In this document: positions 25,319 through 33,191 of the stretch, piece after piece
Layout: each line of letters opens with the position of its first letter
How positions within the stretch are numbered: the stretch's first letter is position 1
NCBI GenBank assembly: GCA_902586125.1
Contig: CACIGI010000010.1
Span: forward strand, 1 to 42,557
Length of the DNA stretch: 42,557 nt
Direction of reading: 5' to 3'
Origin: an uncultured Pelagibacteraceae bacterium
GTDB taxonomy: Bacteria; Pseudomonadota; Alphaproteobacteria; Pelagibacterales; Pelagibacteraceae
Translations under genes and position numbers: made by a program
The notes under the pieces: generated by a model
Databases searched by the model: none
Seen by the model: only the letters and a program-made list of their open reading frames with translations
What the model was told of the DNA's origin: nothing

Positions 25319-25755
25319 TGGTTAAAGTTCTAATCAAAAAACTTGACCCAGATGTACAATTACCCGAATATAAAACCAGTGGCGCATCAGGTGTAGATTT
25401 AATCGCATTTATAAAAGAACCCATTAATCTAGAACCTAAAACATCTGTTTTAATTCCCACAGGATTATCTGTTGCTTTCCCAGAAGATTACGAGATTCAA
25501 ATAAGACCAAGATCAGGTTTAGCAGCCAAAAATAATATTAGTGTGTTAAACACTCCAGGAACAATTGATAGTGATTACAGAGGAGAAATAAAGGTTATCA
25601 TCTATAATCATGGTAATGAAAATTTTTCAATTAATAATGGTGATAGAATTGCTCAAATGATATTAGCACCTGTGGTCAAGATGGAATTAGAAGAAAAAAA
25701 TGATTTACCTAAGTCTATCAGAGGTAAAGGTGGATTTGGTTCAACAGGTAAATGA
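25318..25755 (+). CDS. dut: dUTP diphosphatase
   Basis: A 145-residue trimeric dUTPase with the five motifs visible: GASGVDLIA, RPRSGLAAKN, LNTPGTIDSDYRGEI, NNGDRIAQMILAPV and the C-terminal RGKGGFGSTGK. It hydrolyses dUTP to dUMP, keeping uracil out of DNA and feeding thymidylate synthesis. It overlaps coaBC by one base, and its end overlaps the MoeB-like start by four bases (ATGA). Confidence 0.97.
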   Translation: MVKVLIKKLDPDVQLPEYKTSGASGVDLIAFIKEPINLEPKTSVLIPTGLSVAFPEDYEIQIRPRSGLAAKNNISVLNTPGTIDSDYRGEIKVIIYNHGNENFSINNGDRIAQMILAPVVKMELEEKNDLPKSIRGKGGFGSTGK

Positions 25756-26510
25756 ATATCAATTTAGATAAAAATCAAATAGAGAGATTTTCAAGACAAA
25801 TAGTTTTAAAAAATATTGGAAGCTTAGGCCAAAAAAAAATTATTGGAGCAAAAGTTTTAATTATTGGAATGGGAGGCTTAGGTTGTCCTGCGGCTGAGTT
25901 TTTAGCAAGAGCAGGCGTAGGTGTTTTGGGCATTGTTGACCCTGATATTGTTAATTTATCAAATATTCACAGACAAAGTCTTTACAGTATCGAAGATTTA
26001 AAAAAATTCAAAGTAAAGTCTGCTCAAAAAAAATTAAAAAAGATAAACTCAAAAATAAAAGTAAACGCGTATAAAATAAGATTAAATGTTAACAATTATC
26101 AAAAAATTTTAAAAAATTATGACTACATAATTGATGGATCAGATAATTTTGAAACAAAGTTTTTAATTAATGATGCTTCAAGAAAATATAAAAAATTTCT
26201 TGTAACCGGAGCAATAAGTAAATTTGATGGTCATATTTTTAGTTTTGATTTTAAAAATAAAAAAACACCTTGTATAAGATCTTTTTATCAAGAATATGAG
26301 GTATCAGAAGATATATTAAATTGTGAATATGATGGCATCTTGGGGACAGTAGCTGGTATAATAGGAATTATGCAAGCGAATGAAATTTTAAAAAAAATTT
26401 TATCTATCGGTAAAAGTTTGAATGGTCAAGTTTTGGTTATAGATCTATTAAATCTGAATTTTAGAAAAATTAAATTTAAAAAGTTAAAAGATGTTAAAAA
26501 AAAAATTTAA
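25752..26510 (+). CDS. MoeB/ThiF/HesA-type E1-like adenylyltransferase lacking the zinc tetrad
   Basis: A 252-residue member of the ubiquitin E1-like family. It has RFSRQIVLKNIGSLGQKKI, the nucleotide-binding VLIIGMGGLGCPAAEFLARAGVG, DPDIVNLSNIHRQSLY and DGSDNFETKFLINDA. The family adenylates the C-terminal Gly-Gly of small sulfur carriers such as MoaD or ThiS. In MoeB two CxxC pairs bind zinc. Here the first reads CIRS (second Cys is Ser) and the C-terminal pair is missing, while the likely catalytic Cys in LNCEYDGILG is kept. No carrier gene is nearby, so the substrate is unknown. It overlaps the following SH3 gene by 20 bases. Confidence 0.87.
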   Translation: MNINLDKNQIERFSRQIVLKNIGSLGQKKIIGAKVLIIGMGGLGCPAAEFLARAGVGVLGIVDPDIVNLSNIHRQSLYSIEDLKKFKVKSAQKKLKKINSKIKVNAYKIRLNVNNYQKILKNYDYIIDGSDNFETKFLINDASRKYKKFLVTGAISKFDGHIFSFDFKNKKTPCIRSFYQEYEVSEDILNCEYDGILGTVAGIIGIMQANEILKKILSIGKSLNGQVLVIDLLNLNFRKIKFKKLKDVKKKI

Positions 26511-26946
26511 ACTTTTTCTTATAACTTTATTTTTATTATCTTTTACCTCATTAAGTTATGCTCAAGAAACTTTCTTGTCTTTAAAGAAAAGTAAGGTGAA
26601 TGTAAGGTATGGACCGAGTTTTGAATCTCCTATAAAGTTTATTTATAAAAAAGTGAATTTGCCTCTAAAGCAAATTGATAAAAAAGAGAACTGGCGAAGA
26701 GTAATTGATTTTAAAAACAACAGCGGATGGATACATTGGTCTCAATTAAAAAAAATAAATTCAATCATTCCCACAAAAGATAAAATTTTATTTGAAAATC
26801 CAACAAATTTTTCAAAACCATTGGCTAAAATTAAAAGTGGAAGAGTTCTAATAGTTCAAAAATGCAATGGAATTTGGTGCAAAATAAATACGGATGATTT
26901 TGAAGGTTGGATAAAGACAGACAATATTTGGGGTGTATTAGATTAA
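26491..26946 (+). CDS. Exported SH3-domain protein
   Basis: A 151-residue protein with a clear signal peptide (lysine-rich start, hydrophobic core LFLITLFLLSFTSLSYAQ, cleavage after YAQ near residue 25). Two bacterial SH3-like repeats follow: KSKVNVRYGPSFESPIKFIY...WRRVIDFKNNSGWIHWSQL and ILFENPTNFSKPLAKIKSGR...GIWCKINTDDFEGWIKTDNIWG. This architecture fits the SH3_4/DUF1058 family, which probably binds peptidoglycan or another envelope partner. The function is not established. It overlaps the MoeB-like gene by 20 bases, and its stop overlaps the convergent DUF2061 gene by four. Confidence 0.85.
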   Translation: MLKKKFKLFLITLFLLSFTSLSYAQETFLSLKKSKVNVRYGPSFESPIKFIYKKVNLPLKQIDKKENWRRVIDFKNNSGWIHWSQLKKINSIIPTKDKILFENPTNFSKPLAKIKSGRVLIVQKCNGIWCKINTDDFEGWIKTDNIWGVLD

Positions 26947-27185
26947 GAGTTTTTTGATTTACTTGCCCACCACTTATCTAAAATAAAATACCATATAGAA
27001 TTAGCTATTGGTTCTACTATTGCATCTGTTAGTGCTATCATAAAGCTGACATCAGCAACAAACATTAAAACAGTTATAGCTATAGCAAAATGACCAATTG
27101 TATAAATGATGGTTCTTAAAATTGAACCTCTATTATTTGTGTAAATCTGTCCAGCAGCTTTGAATATGCCAGTTGTTAATTCCAT
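26943..27185 (-). CDS. DUF2061 small membrane protein
   Basis: An 80-residue protein with two hydrophobic helices around residues 24-48 and 50-68 (SILRTIIYTIGHFAIAITVL, ALTDAIVEPIANSIWYFILD), ending in a charged WWASKSKNS tail. The R-S/T-x3 start of helix one and the ending W-Y-x-L-D-x-x-W match the DUF2061 family of unknown function. It overlaps the end of the oxygenase gene by one base and is probably the last gene of the katG operon. Confidence 0.75.
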   Translation of the reverse strand: MELTTGIFKAAGQIYTNNRGSILRTIIYTIGHFAIAITVLMFVADVSFMIALTDAIVEPIANSIWYFILDKWWASKSKNS

Positions 27186-27781
27186 TATTTTTTAAACGGA
27201 CTATCAAGCACACAAGCAACTAGGTGCACTCTAGCCTGTTCCCCACCATTAAAAAAATTATGATATTTCGTATTATTTGTTATCCATACCTTACCATCAG
27301 CTGGAAGATGTTTTGCTACATTTTCAATTACCATTGAACAGCCCTTATTAGTTATGATGGGTACATGCAGTCTACATTCAGGATCTTTGTGCCAGCTTAA
27401 TGTCGATCTTGGCTCTTTTAATAATAATCTAACTCTACCAAGTTTAAACCTTTTGCTTAAAGTGTCGTAAACTTCTTTAAAATAAGTATTTTCAAATTCA
27501 GGAACCAATTGAGTATATTTTGACTCATCTATATCAACATCTCGAGAAACTTCTTTTCCAGTTTCATCGGCAATTGTCCAATATTTTCCTCTTATATTAT
27601 TTCCCTCAATAGAACTTCTATCGTTTGGAATTTGGTTTAATGGTATTGCGCCAAAGTGAGTAACCCCAGGAGAATTGAATTTTTTAGCTTTTAAAACTTT
27701 ATTCAAATCATTTCTTAACTTTGATATATCAAAATTAAGATTAGGAACTTCGTAGAAGTCCTCAAAATTTGCTGTTCCCAT
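27185..27781 (-). CDS. Aspartyl/asparaginyl beta-hydroxylase-like 2-oxoglutarate/Fe(II) oxygenase
   Basis: A 198-residue protein with a double-stranded beta-helix signature. LSWHKDPECRLHVPI gives the HxD iron ligands, and a later histidine pair (TKYHNFFNGGEQARVHLVACV) gives the distal His and an Arg for 2-oxoglutarate. This resembles the Asp/Asn hydroxylase family. The substrate is unknown and could be a protein or small molecule. It sits 24 bases after katG and overlaps the DUF2061 gene by one base, so the three are probably transcribed together from the katG promoter. A peroxide-linked role is inferred from that context only. Confidence 0.78.
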   Translation of the reverse strand: MGTANFEDFYEVPNLNFDISKLRNDLNKVLKAKKFNSPGVTHFGAIPLNQIPNDRSSIEGNNIRGKYWTIADETGKEVSRDVDIDESKYTQLVPEFENTYFKEVYDTLSKRFKLGRVRLLLKEPRSTLSWHKDPECRLHVPIITNKGCSMVIENVAKHLPADGKVWITNNTKYHNFFNGGEQARVHLVACVLDSPFKK

Positions 27782-27805
27782 ATCTTTTTGTCCTGTTTTA
27801 TAAAA

Positions 27806-30043
27806 TTAGTTTAATTTCAAATCAAATCGATCAGAATTCATAACTTTTGCCCATGCTGTGATAAAATCTTTAATAAATTTATCACCCGAATCTTCACATG
27901 CATAAACTTCTGCTAGTGCTCTTAGTTGAGAATTTGAACCAAAAATTAAATCAACTCTTGTCGCCTTCCATTTAGTTTTTTGAGTTTTTCTATCTTTACC
28001 AACAAATGTTTGTTCAGATTTATCCTCTTCTTTCCAAGTAGTATTCATATCTAAAAGATTTATGAAATAATCGTTAGTAAGAGAACCAGGTCTATTAGTA
28101 AAAACACCATGTTTTGAGCCATCAAAATTTGTGTTTAACACTCTCATACCACCCACAAGTGCAGTCATTTCTGGAGCCGTTAAACCCATCAATTGAGCCT
28201 TATCAACCAGTTTTTCCTCTGGAGAAACATTTGAAGCTGCACCATTTAAGTAGTTTCTAAAACCATCTGCTTGTGGTTCTAAAAGACCAAATGAGTTAAT
28301 ATCAGTCTGATCTTGCCTTGCGTCTCCTCTTCCCGCTGAAAATGGAACTTGAACATTGTAGCCAGCTTTTTTTGCAGCCATTTCGATACCAACACCACCA
28401 GCCAGCACAATTAAATCTGCCATTGAAACACTTTTCTTTTTACCATCGAATTTGCTTTTAATTTTTTCTAAAGCTTTAATTACAGTCGATAATTTTTTTG
28501 GATTGTTCACTTTCCAATTTTTTTGTGGTTCCAACATTATTCTTGCACCATTAGCACCACCTCTTTTATCAGAGCCTCTGAACGTAGATGCTGAAGCCCA
28601 TGCAGTAGAAACTAAATCTGTAATTGATATTTTTGATTTAGAGATTTTACTTTTTAAATCTTTAATATCCTTTGATTTAAGTTTATATTTAGGCTTATCA
28701 ATTGGATCCTGCCAAATTAGTTGTTCTTTTGGAACCTCGCTACCAAGATAACAAACTCTTGGCCCCATATCTCTGTGAGTTAATTTAAACCATGCTCTCG
28801 CAAAAGCATCATGAAATTCTTTTGGATTTTGATGAAAATGTTTTGTGATAGGTCCATAGCTAGGGTCAACTTTCATCGATATGTCGGTTGTTTGCATCAT
28901 TGGTGGATGAAACACACCTTTTTGGTGTGCATCGGGAACCATTTTAATCTCTTGCCCATTTTTCTTCGGAGTCCATTGATGAGCACCTGCTGGGCTTTTT
29001 GTAAGTTCCCACTCATGTCCATATAAACAATCCAAATAACCCATATCCCATTGAATTGGATTTTGAGTCCAAGCGCCCTCAATACCACTACTTATTGTAT
29101 CAACACCTTTTCCAGATTTATATCCACTATTCCACCCAGTTGACTGTTCTTGAAGTCTTGAAGCCTCAGGGTCTGGTCCTTTAAATGACTCTGATGCTGC
29201 ACCATGAGATTTTCCAAACGTATGTCCTCCAGCAACTAATGCTGCTGTCTCATAGTCATTCATAGCCATTCTACCAAATGTTTCTCTTATATCGTGTGCT
29301 GCTAGTTTTGGATCTGGATTAGCGTCAGGACCTTGCGGATTTACATAGATTAAACCCATATGTGAAGCTCCTAATGGCTGTTCTAAATCTCTTTTTCCAC
29401 TATATCTTTCTACACCTAACATTTCTTTTTCTGAACCCCAATAAATATCATCTTCTGGTTCCCAAATATCAGTTCTACCAGCTCCGAAACCAAAAGTTTT
29501 AAAACCCATTGAGTCTAAAGCCACGTTTCCAACAAGTATGAATAAATCTGCCCATGAAATTTTTCTTCCATATTTCTTTTTAATAGGCCATAAAAGTAAT
29601 CTGGCTTTATCTAGGTTTACATTATCTGGCCAAGAATTAAGTGGCGCAAATCTCTGGTTACCTGTTCCTGCTCCACCTCGACCATCACCAGTTCTGTAAG
29701 TTCCTGCAGCATGCCAAGCTAATCTAATAAATAATGGACCATAATGACCATAATCTGCTGGCCACCACTCCTGAGAGTCTGTCATTAATTTTTTTAAATC
29801 TTTTTTTAATGCTTTGTAATTTAATTTTTTAAATTCTTTTGCATAATTAAATTTTTTATCCATAGGATTAGATAAATTTGAGTGCTGACTAAGAATTTTA
29901 AGATTTAAACTATTTGGCCAAAAGTCTCTTACTGTTTGACCTCTCCCTGCAGAAAACTTTGCAGGTGTTCCTGCTCCTGTAAAAGGACATTTGCTCATTT
30001 GATTAGCTTCAAAAGACTTGTTTTTGAAATTTTCAGTGCTCAT
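27806..30043 (-). CDS. katG: Catalase-peroxidase
   Basis: A 745-residue bifunctional haem enzyme of usual KatG length with two peroxidase-like domains. The distal pocket is [14 protein letters not shown] (Arg, Trp, His, near residues 94-107). The Tyr of the Met-Tyr-Trp crosslink lies in [17 protein letters not shown]. The proximal His is in [13 protein letters not shown]. The second domain (from about residue 430) has [20 protein letters not shown] and lacks haem ligands, as usual. It destroys hydrogen peroxide. No signal peptide is seen, so it is cytoplasmic. A sigma70-type promoter and two Fur-family boxes lie just upstream, next to the regulator gene. Confidence 0.97.
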   Translation of the reverse strand: MSTENFKNKSFEANQMSKCPFTGAGTPAKFSAGRGQTVRDFWPNSLNLKILSQHSNLSNPMDKKFNYAKEFKKLNYKALKKDLKKLMTDSQEWWPADYGHYGPLFIRLAWHAAGTYRTGDGRGGAGTGNQRFAPLNSWPDNVNLDKARLLLWPIKKKYGRKISWADLFILVGNVALDSMGFKTFGFGAGRTDIWEPEDDIYWGSEKEMLGVERYSGKRDLEQPLGASHMGLIYVNPQGPDANPDPKLAAHDIRETFGRMAMNDYETAALVAGGHTFGKSHGAASESFKGPDPEASRLQEQSTGWNSGYKSGKGVDTISSGIEGAWTQNPIQWDMGYLDCLYGHEWELTKSPAGAHQWTPKKNGQEIKMVPDAHQKGVFHPPMMQTTDISMKVDPSYGPITKHFHQNPKEFHDAFARAWFKLTHRDMGPRVCYLGSEVPKEQLIWQDPIDKPKYKLKSKDIKDLKSKISKSKISITDLVSTAWASASTFRGSDKRGGANGARIMLEPQKNWKVNNPKKLSTVIKALEKIKSKFDGKKKSVSMADLIVLAGGVGIEMAAKKAGYNVQVPFSAGRGDARQDQTDINSFGLLEPQADGFRNYLNGAASNVSPEEKLVDKAQLMGLTAPEMTALVGGMRVLNTNFDGSKHGVFTNRPGSLTNDYFINLLDMNTTWKEEDKSEQTFVGKDRKTQKTKWKATRVDLIFGSNSQLRALAEVYACEDSGDKFIKDFITAWAKVMNSDRFDLKLN

Positions 30044-30081
30044 AATTTTAATATTTCCCCCATGGTTAATTGAATTGTTAA

Positions 30082-30109
30082 TTTATAATAGTTCTAAACT
30101 AAAAGTCAA
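30082..30109 (-). promoter_or_regulatory. Predicted katG promoter
   Basis: On the minus strand TTGACT (30104-30109) is followed after 16 bases by TATAAA (30082-30087), about 38 bases before the katG ATG. Operator-like box A covers the spacer and -10, and box B ends two bases from the -35. Binding there should block RNA polymerase. Confidence 0.6.
30083..30099 (+). promoter_or_regulatory. Fur-family operator-like box A (katG)
   Basis: TTATAATAGTTCTAAAC. It shares 15 of 17 bases with the other two boxes and 12 of the 14 defined positions with the Bacillus PerR box TTATAATNATTATAA. It overlaps the katG -10 and spacer. Confidence 0.6.
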
Positions 30110-30111
30110 CA

Positions 30112-30128
30112 GTTTAGAATGATTATAA
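30112..30128 (-). promoter_or_regulatory. Fur-family operator-like box B (katG)
   Basis: On the minus strand TTATAATCATTCTAAAC, matching 13 of 14 defined PerR-box positions. It lies in inverted orientation to box A with centres 29 bases apart, directly upstream of the katG -35. Confidence 0.6.
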
Positions 30129-30153
30129 TATAAATTTAGAAAGAAAGATTTTT

Positions 30154-30582
30154 TTAATTCTGATTTTGAGTATCACTCGCAACTCTTACTAAAACTTCAA
30201 CAGAACTAATTTTTTTTCCTGTAATATTATTTTTAATGTTAACTTTACCAATTTCGTTATCATTACAATCTATAAGTAAGTTTGTATCCTCATCATAAAA
30301 ATGGTGATGTTTTGTAATATTTGTGTCAAAATAACTTTTATCGCTACTGATCGTAATTTCTTTTAAATATCCTTTGTCTTTAAAAGCATGAACTGTGTTG
30401 TAAATTGTAGCTAAAGATATTTTTTCATTAAAGTTTTTTGAAATATTTTTTGCTAAATCGTTAATTGTAAAGTGAAATGTTTTGTCTCTATTAAATAAGA
30501 CTTCACAAATTTTAAGTCTTTGTTTAGTGGGTCTAAGACCAGAATTTCTTAATTTGCTAACAAATTCGCTATTTTTTAACAT
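30154..30582 (-). CDS. irr: Fur-family regulator, Irr/PerR-like
   Basis: A 142-residue protein. The N-terminal winged helix has [20 protein letters not shown] and the recognition region [24 protein letters not shown]. The metal-sensing part has [15 protein letters not shown] (His 92-94). The two CxxC zinc pairs of Fur and classic PerR are absent, as in alphaproteobacterial Irr. Irr senses iron through haem, and some Irr or PerR-like members also sense peroxide. Its place beside fabA-fabB-fabI matches Irr in other alphaproteobacteria, as I recall. Copies of one operator-like motif lie in front of this gene and of the next minus-strand gene, katG. A TATAAT at 30588-30593 (minus) is so close to the ATG that the mRNA may be leaderless. 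Irr versus PerR cannot be settled from sequence alone. Confidence 0.82.
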   Translation of the reverse strand: MLKNSEFVSKLRNSGLRPTKQRLKICEVLFNRDKTFHFTINDLAKNISKNFNEKISLATIYNTVHAFKDKGYLKEITISSDKSYFDTNITKHHHFYDEDTNLLIDCNDNEIGKVNIKNNITGKKISSVEVLVRVASDTQNQN

Positions 30583-30588
30583 TGTTAA

Positions 30589-30605
30589 TTATAATAATTC
30601 TAAAC
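30589..30605 (+). promoter_or_regulatory. Fur-family operator-like box C (irr/fabA)
   Basis: TTATAATAATTCTAAAC, matching 13 of 14 defined PerR-box positions. It lies 7-23 bases upstream of the irr ATG, overlaps the minus-strand TATAAT at 30588-30593, and covers the expected -35 zone of the fabA promoter. It could therefore control both directions. Confidence 0.6.
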
Positions 30606-30616
30606 TTTATGTATAT

Positions 30617-30622
30617 TATAAT
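30617..30622 (+). promoter_or_regulatory. Predicted fabA -10 element
   Basis: A perfect TATAAT 33 bases before the fabA ATG. The expected -35 position (about 30594-30599, ATAATT) is poor and lies within box C. The fabA ribosome binding site AAGGTGA is at 30641-30647. Confidence 0.5.
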
Positions 30623-30655
30623 GGTTTAAAATCAAGTATTAAGGTGATCTATTTT

Positions 30656-31156
30656 ATGAAAAAAAACTCCTATTCTTATGAAGAACTTATAAGTTGCGGA
30701 AACGGAGGTCTTTTTGGTCCTGGAAATGCAAAATTACCACTTCCACCAATGTTAATGTTTGATAGAATTACAGAAATTAATGACAAGGATGGTGCTTTTA
30801 AAAAAGGGTTTTTAAAGGCTGAATTAGATATAAAGAAAGACCTTTGGTTTTTTGATTGTCATTTCAAAGAAGATCCTGTGATGCCAGGATGCCTTGGACT
30901 TGATGCAATGTGGCAACTCGTAGGATTTTATTTAGGCTGGATTGGAAATCCTGGAAAAGGCAGAGCCTTAGGCGTTGGTACAGTAAAATTTACAGGAGAA
31001 GTTTTACAGAATGTTAAACTAGTCAAATATAAAATTGATATGAAAAAAATTATGTCTCCTGGTGGTACAACAGTTGGATTAGCTAATGGAATATTATTAG
31101 CAGACGAAAAAAAAATTTATTCAGCAGACAATTTAAAGGTGGGGTTATTCAAATAA
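30656..31156 (+). CDS. fabA: 3-hydroxydecanoyl-ACP dehydratase/isomerase
   Basis: A 166-residue hotdog-fold enzyme with the active-site segment [25 protein letters not shown] (catalytic His and the downstream Asp), preceded by [13 protein letters not shown] and followed by [15 protein letters not shown]. It dehydrates 3-hydroxyacyl-ACP and isomerises the C10 intermediate, the branch point to unsaturated fatty acids. The frame is open upstream to 30482, but the ATG at 30656 has a good AAGGTGA site nine bases away and gives the family N-terminus ([16 protein letters not shown]). The last base overlaps the fabB start. Confidence 0.95.
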   Translation: MKKNSYSYEELISCGNGGLFGPGNAKLPLPPMLMFDRITEINDKDGAFKKGFLKAELDIKKDLWFFDCHFKEDPVMPGCLGLDAMWQLVGFYLGWIGNPGKGRALGVGTVKFTGEVLQNVKLVKYKIDMKKIMSPGGTTVGLANGILLADEKKIYSADNLKVGLFK

Positions 31157-32367
31157 TGAGAAGAGTTGTAATAACCGGTTTAGGTGTTGTTTCTTGTTTA
31201 GGTAATAATCAAGAAGAAGTTCATCAATCATTATTAAATTCAAAATCAGGAATCTCATTTGCTGAAGAATATAAAGAACATAATTTAAAAAGTCATGTGC
31301 ATGGTAAACCAAACATTAAACTTGAAGATCATATAGATAGAAAAACAATTCGATTTATGGGTTCAGGCTCAGCTTATAATTATATTGCAATGAAAGAGGC
31401 TATCAAGGATTCTGGTCTTGAGGAAAAAGAAGTAAGCAACTTTAGCACTGGTATTGTCATGGGATCAGGAGGGCCTTCAATTGAGAACGTGATTTTAGCA
31501 GCGGATAAAACAAGAGCAAAAACCCCAAAATTAATGGGTCCTTTTATAGTTCCAAGAACCATGGCAAGTACTGCGTCTGCTACTTTGGCAGTTCCATTCA
31601 AAATCAAAGGAACTAATTATACAATGAGTTCAGCATGTGCAACTAGTGGTCACTGCATTGGAAATTCAATGGAATTAATTCAAATGGGTAAACAGGATAT
31701 TGTTTTTGCTGGTGGAAGTGAAGAAATACATTGGGCAATGACAGCTATGTTTGATGCCATGACCGCTCTATCGTCCAAATATAATGATACACCTCAATCA
31801 GCATCAAGAGCATATGACAAAACAAGAGATGGGTTTGTAATCGCTGGTGGAGCAGGTGTGTTAGTTTTGGAGGAATATGAGCATGCAAAAGCTAGGGGTG
31901 CCAAAATTTATGCAGAATTGACAGGTTATGGTGCCACCTCAGACGGATATGACATGGTAGCTCCATCTGGAGAGGGAGCTGTCAGATGTATGAAAATGGC
32001 AATGGCAACAACTAAAAACAAAATTGACTATATTAATACTCATGGAACTTCTACACCAGTAGGTGACATAACTGAACTAAAAGCTATCAAGGAAACCTTT
32101 GGGGAAGAGATTCCAAAAATAAGTTCGACAAAGTCTTTATCCGGTCACCCTTTAGGTGCTGCATCAGTTCATGAGGCCATATATTGCTTAATTATGATGA
32201 AAAATAATTTTATTGCTGGATCAGCGAACATCAATGAAATGGATGAAGAAGCTAAAAAATTTCCAATAGTTGCTAAAACTGAAACTGGAGCAACTTTAAA
32301 TACTGTAATGTCTAATAGTTTTGGTTTTGGTGGAACCAATGCTGCTTTAATTTTTGAAAAGGTTTAA
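31156..32367 (+). CDS. fabB: 3-oxoacyl-ACP synthase I
   Basis: A 403-residue condensing enzyme of normal length. The nucleophile Cys is in [15 protein letters not shown] (near residue 161), and the two catalytic His are in [10 protein letters not shown] and [13 protein letters not shown]. The N-terminus is [17 protein letters not shown] and the end is [13 protein letters not shown]. Its position straight after fabA, overlapping by one base, identifies it as FabB, which elongates cis-unsaturated acyl-ACPs. The fabI gene starts three bases further on. Confidence 0.95.
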   Translation: MRRVVITGLGVVSCLGNNQEEVHQSLLNSKSGISFAEEYKEHNLKSHVHGKPNIKLEDHIDRKTIRFMGSGSAYNYIAMKEAIKDSGLEEKEVSNFSTGIVMGSGGPSIENVILAADKTRAKTPKLMGPFIVPRTMASTASATLAVPFKIKGTNYTMSSACATSGHCIGNSMELIQMGKQDIVFAGGSEEIHWAMTAMFDAMTALSSKYNDTPQSASRAYDKTRDGFVIAGGAGVLVLEEYEHAKARGAKIYAELTGYGATSDGYDMVAPSGEGAVRCMKMAMATTKNKIDYINTHGTSTPVGDITELKAIKETFGEEIPKISSTKSLSGHPLGAASVHEAIYCLIMMKNNFIAGSANINEMDEEAKKFPIVAKTETGATLNTVMSNSFGFGGTNAALIFEKV

Positions 32368-32369
32368 TT

Positions 32370-33155
32370 ATGAGTTTAATGAAAGGCAAAAAGGGATTAA
32401 TCATGGGAGTTGCTAATGAGAGATCTATTGCCTGGGGTATATCTCAAAAACTTGCGGAGGCTGGAGCGGAGTTAGCATTTACTTATTTAGGTGATGCTTT
32501 AAAAAAAAGAGTTATTCCTTTAGCAGAAAAATTAAATTCAAAAGTTACATTCAGTTGTGATGTTGAAAAAAAAGAAGAGGTAGTAAAATTGTTTGAAGAT
32601 ATTAAATCTCAATGGGGAGAAATTGATTTTGTTGTCCACGCTGTAGCATTTTCAGATAAATCAGAATTATCAGGCGAATATTTAAATACAACCAGAGAAA
32701 ACTTTTTAAGAAGTATGTTAATATCATGTTTCTCTTTTACTGAAGTTGCAAAAGAAGCATCAAAAATAATAAAACAAGGTGGTAGTTTGTTGACTTTAAC
32801 TTATGAGTCCACCAAAGCAATCCCAAATTATAATGTAATGGGTGTTTGCAAATCAGCTTTAGAGGCTAGTGTTAAATACTTGGCTAGAGATTTGGGTACT
32901 AAAGGCATGAGAGTAAATGCAATAAGTGCAGGCCCTATCAAAACATTAGCGGCATCTGCAATCGGTGATGCAAAATTCTTATATAAATGGAATGAGGACC
33001 ACTCTTTTTTAAGAAGAAATGTTGATATTCATGATGTTGGAAATTCAGCATTGTATCTTCTAAGCGACCTTGCAAATGGTGTTACTGGAGAAATCCACTA
33101 CGTAGATGCCGGATATAATAAAGTTGGAATGCCGGATCCTAAAAACATCACTTGA
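32370..33155 (+). CDS. fabI: Enoyl-ACP reductase (NADH)
   Basis: A 261-residue short-chain dehydrogenase-like protein of FabI type. The cofactor region is GLIMGVANERSIAWGISQKLAEAGAELAFTY. The catalytic pair Tyr-x6-Lys is in PNYNVMGVCKSALEASVKYLARDLG, and SAGPIKTLAASAI follows. It reduces the enoyl-ACP double bond at the end of each elongation round and is the target of triclosan in other bacteria. It completes a fabA-fabB-fabI operon and is followed by a hairpin before the convergent pnp gene. Confidence 0.95.
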   Translation: MSLMKGKKGLIMGVANERSIAWGISQKLAEAGAELAFTYLGDALKKRVIPLAEKLNSKVTFSCDVEKKEEVVKLFEDIKSQWGEIDFVVHAVAFSDKSELSGEYLNTTRENFLRSMLISCFSFTEVAKEASKIIKQGGSLLTLTYESTKAIPNYNVMGVCKSALEASVKYLARDLGTKGMRVNAISAGPIKTLAASAIGDAKFLYKWNEDHSFLRRNVDIHDVGNSALYLLSDLANGVTGEIHYVDAGYNKVGMPDPKNIT

Positions 33156-33160
33156 TAAGC

Positions 33161-33187
33161 AGGGGCGTTCTGTTAATAGGTGCCCCT
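33161..33187. terminator. GC-rich hairpin between fabI and pnp
   Basis: AGGGGC (33161-33166) and GCCCCT (33182-33187) pair, extended by one G-T pair, around a loop of about 13 bases. No T run follows on either strand, so it is a weaker intrinsic terminator or an RNA-stabilising structure at the ends of two convergent operons. It stands out in this AT-rich DNA. Confidence 0.55.
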
Positions 33188-33191
33188 AAAT

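Noticed and set aside
28452-29088. Several open frames on both strands inside katG.
   Set aside because: katG is intact with all its motifs through this region, and the extra frames have no binding sites or recognisable products.
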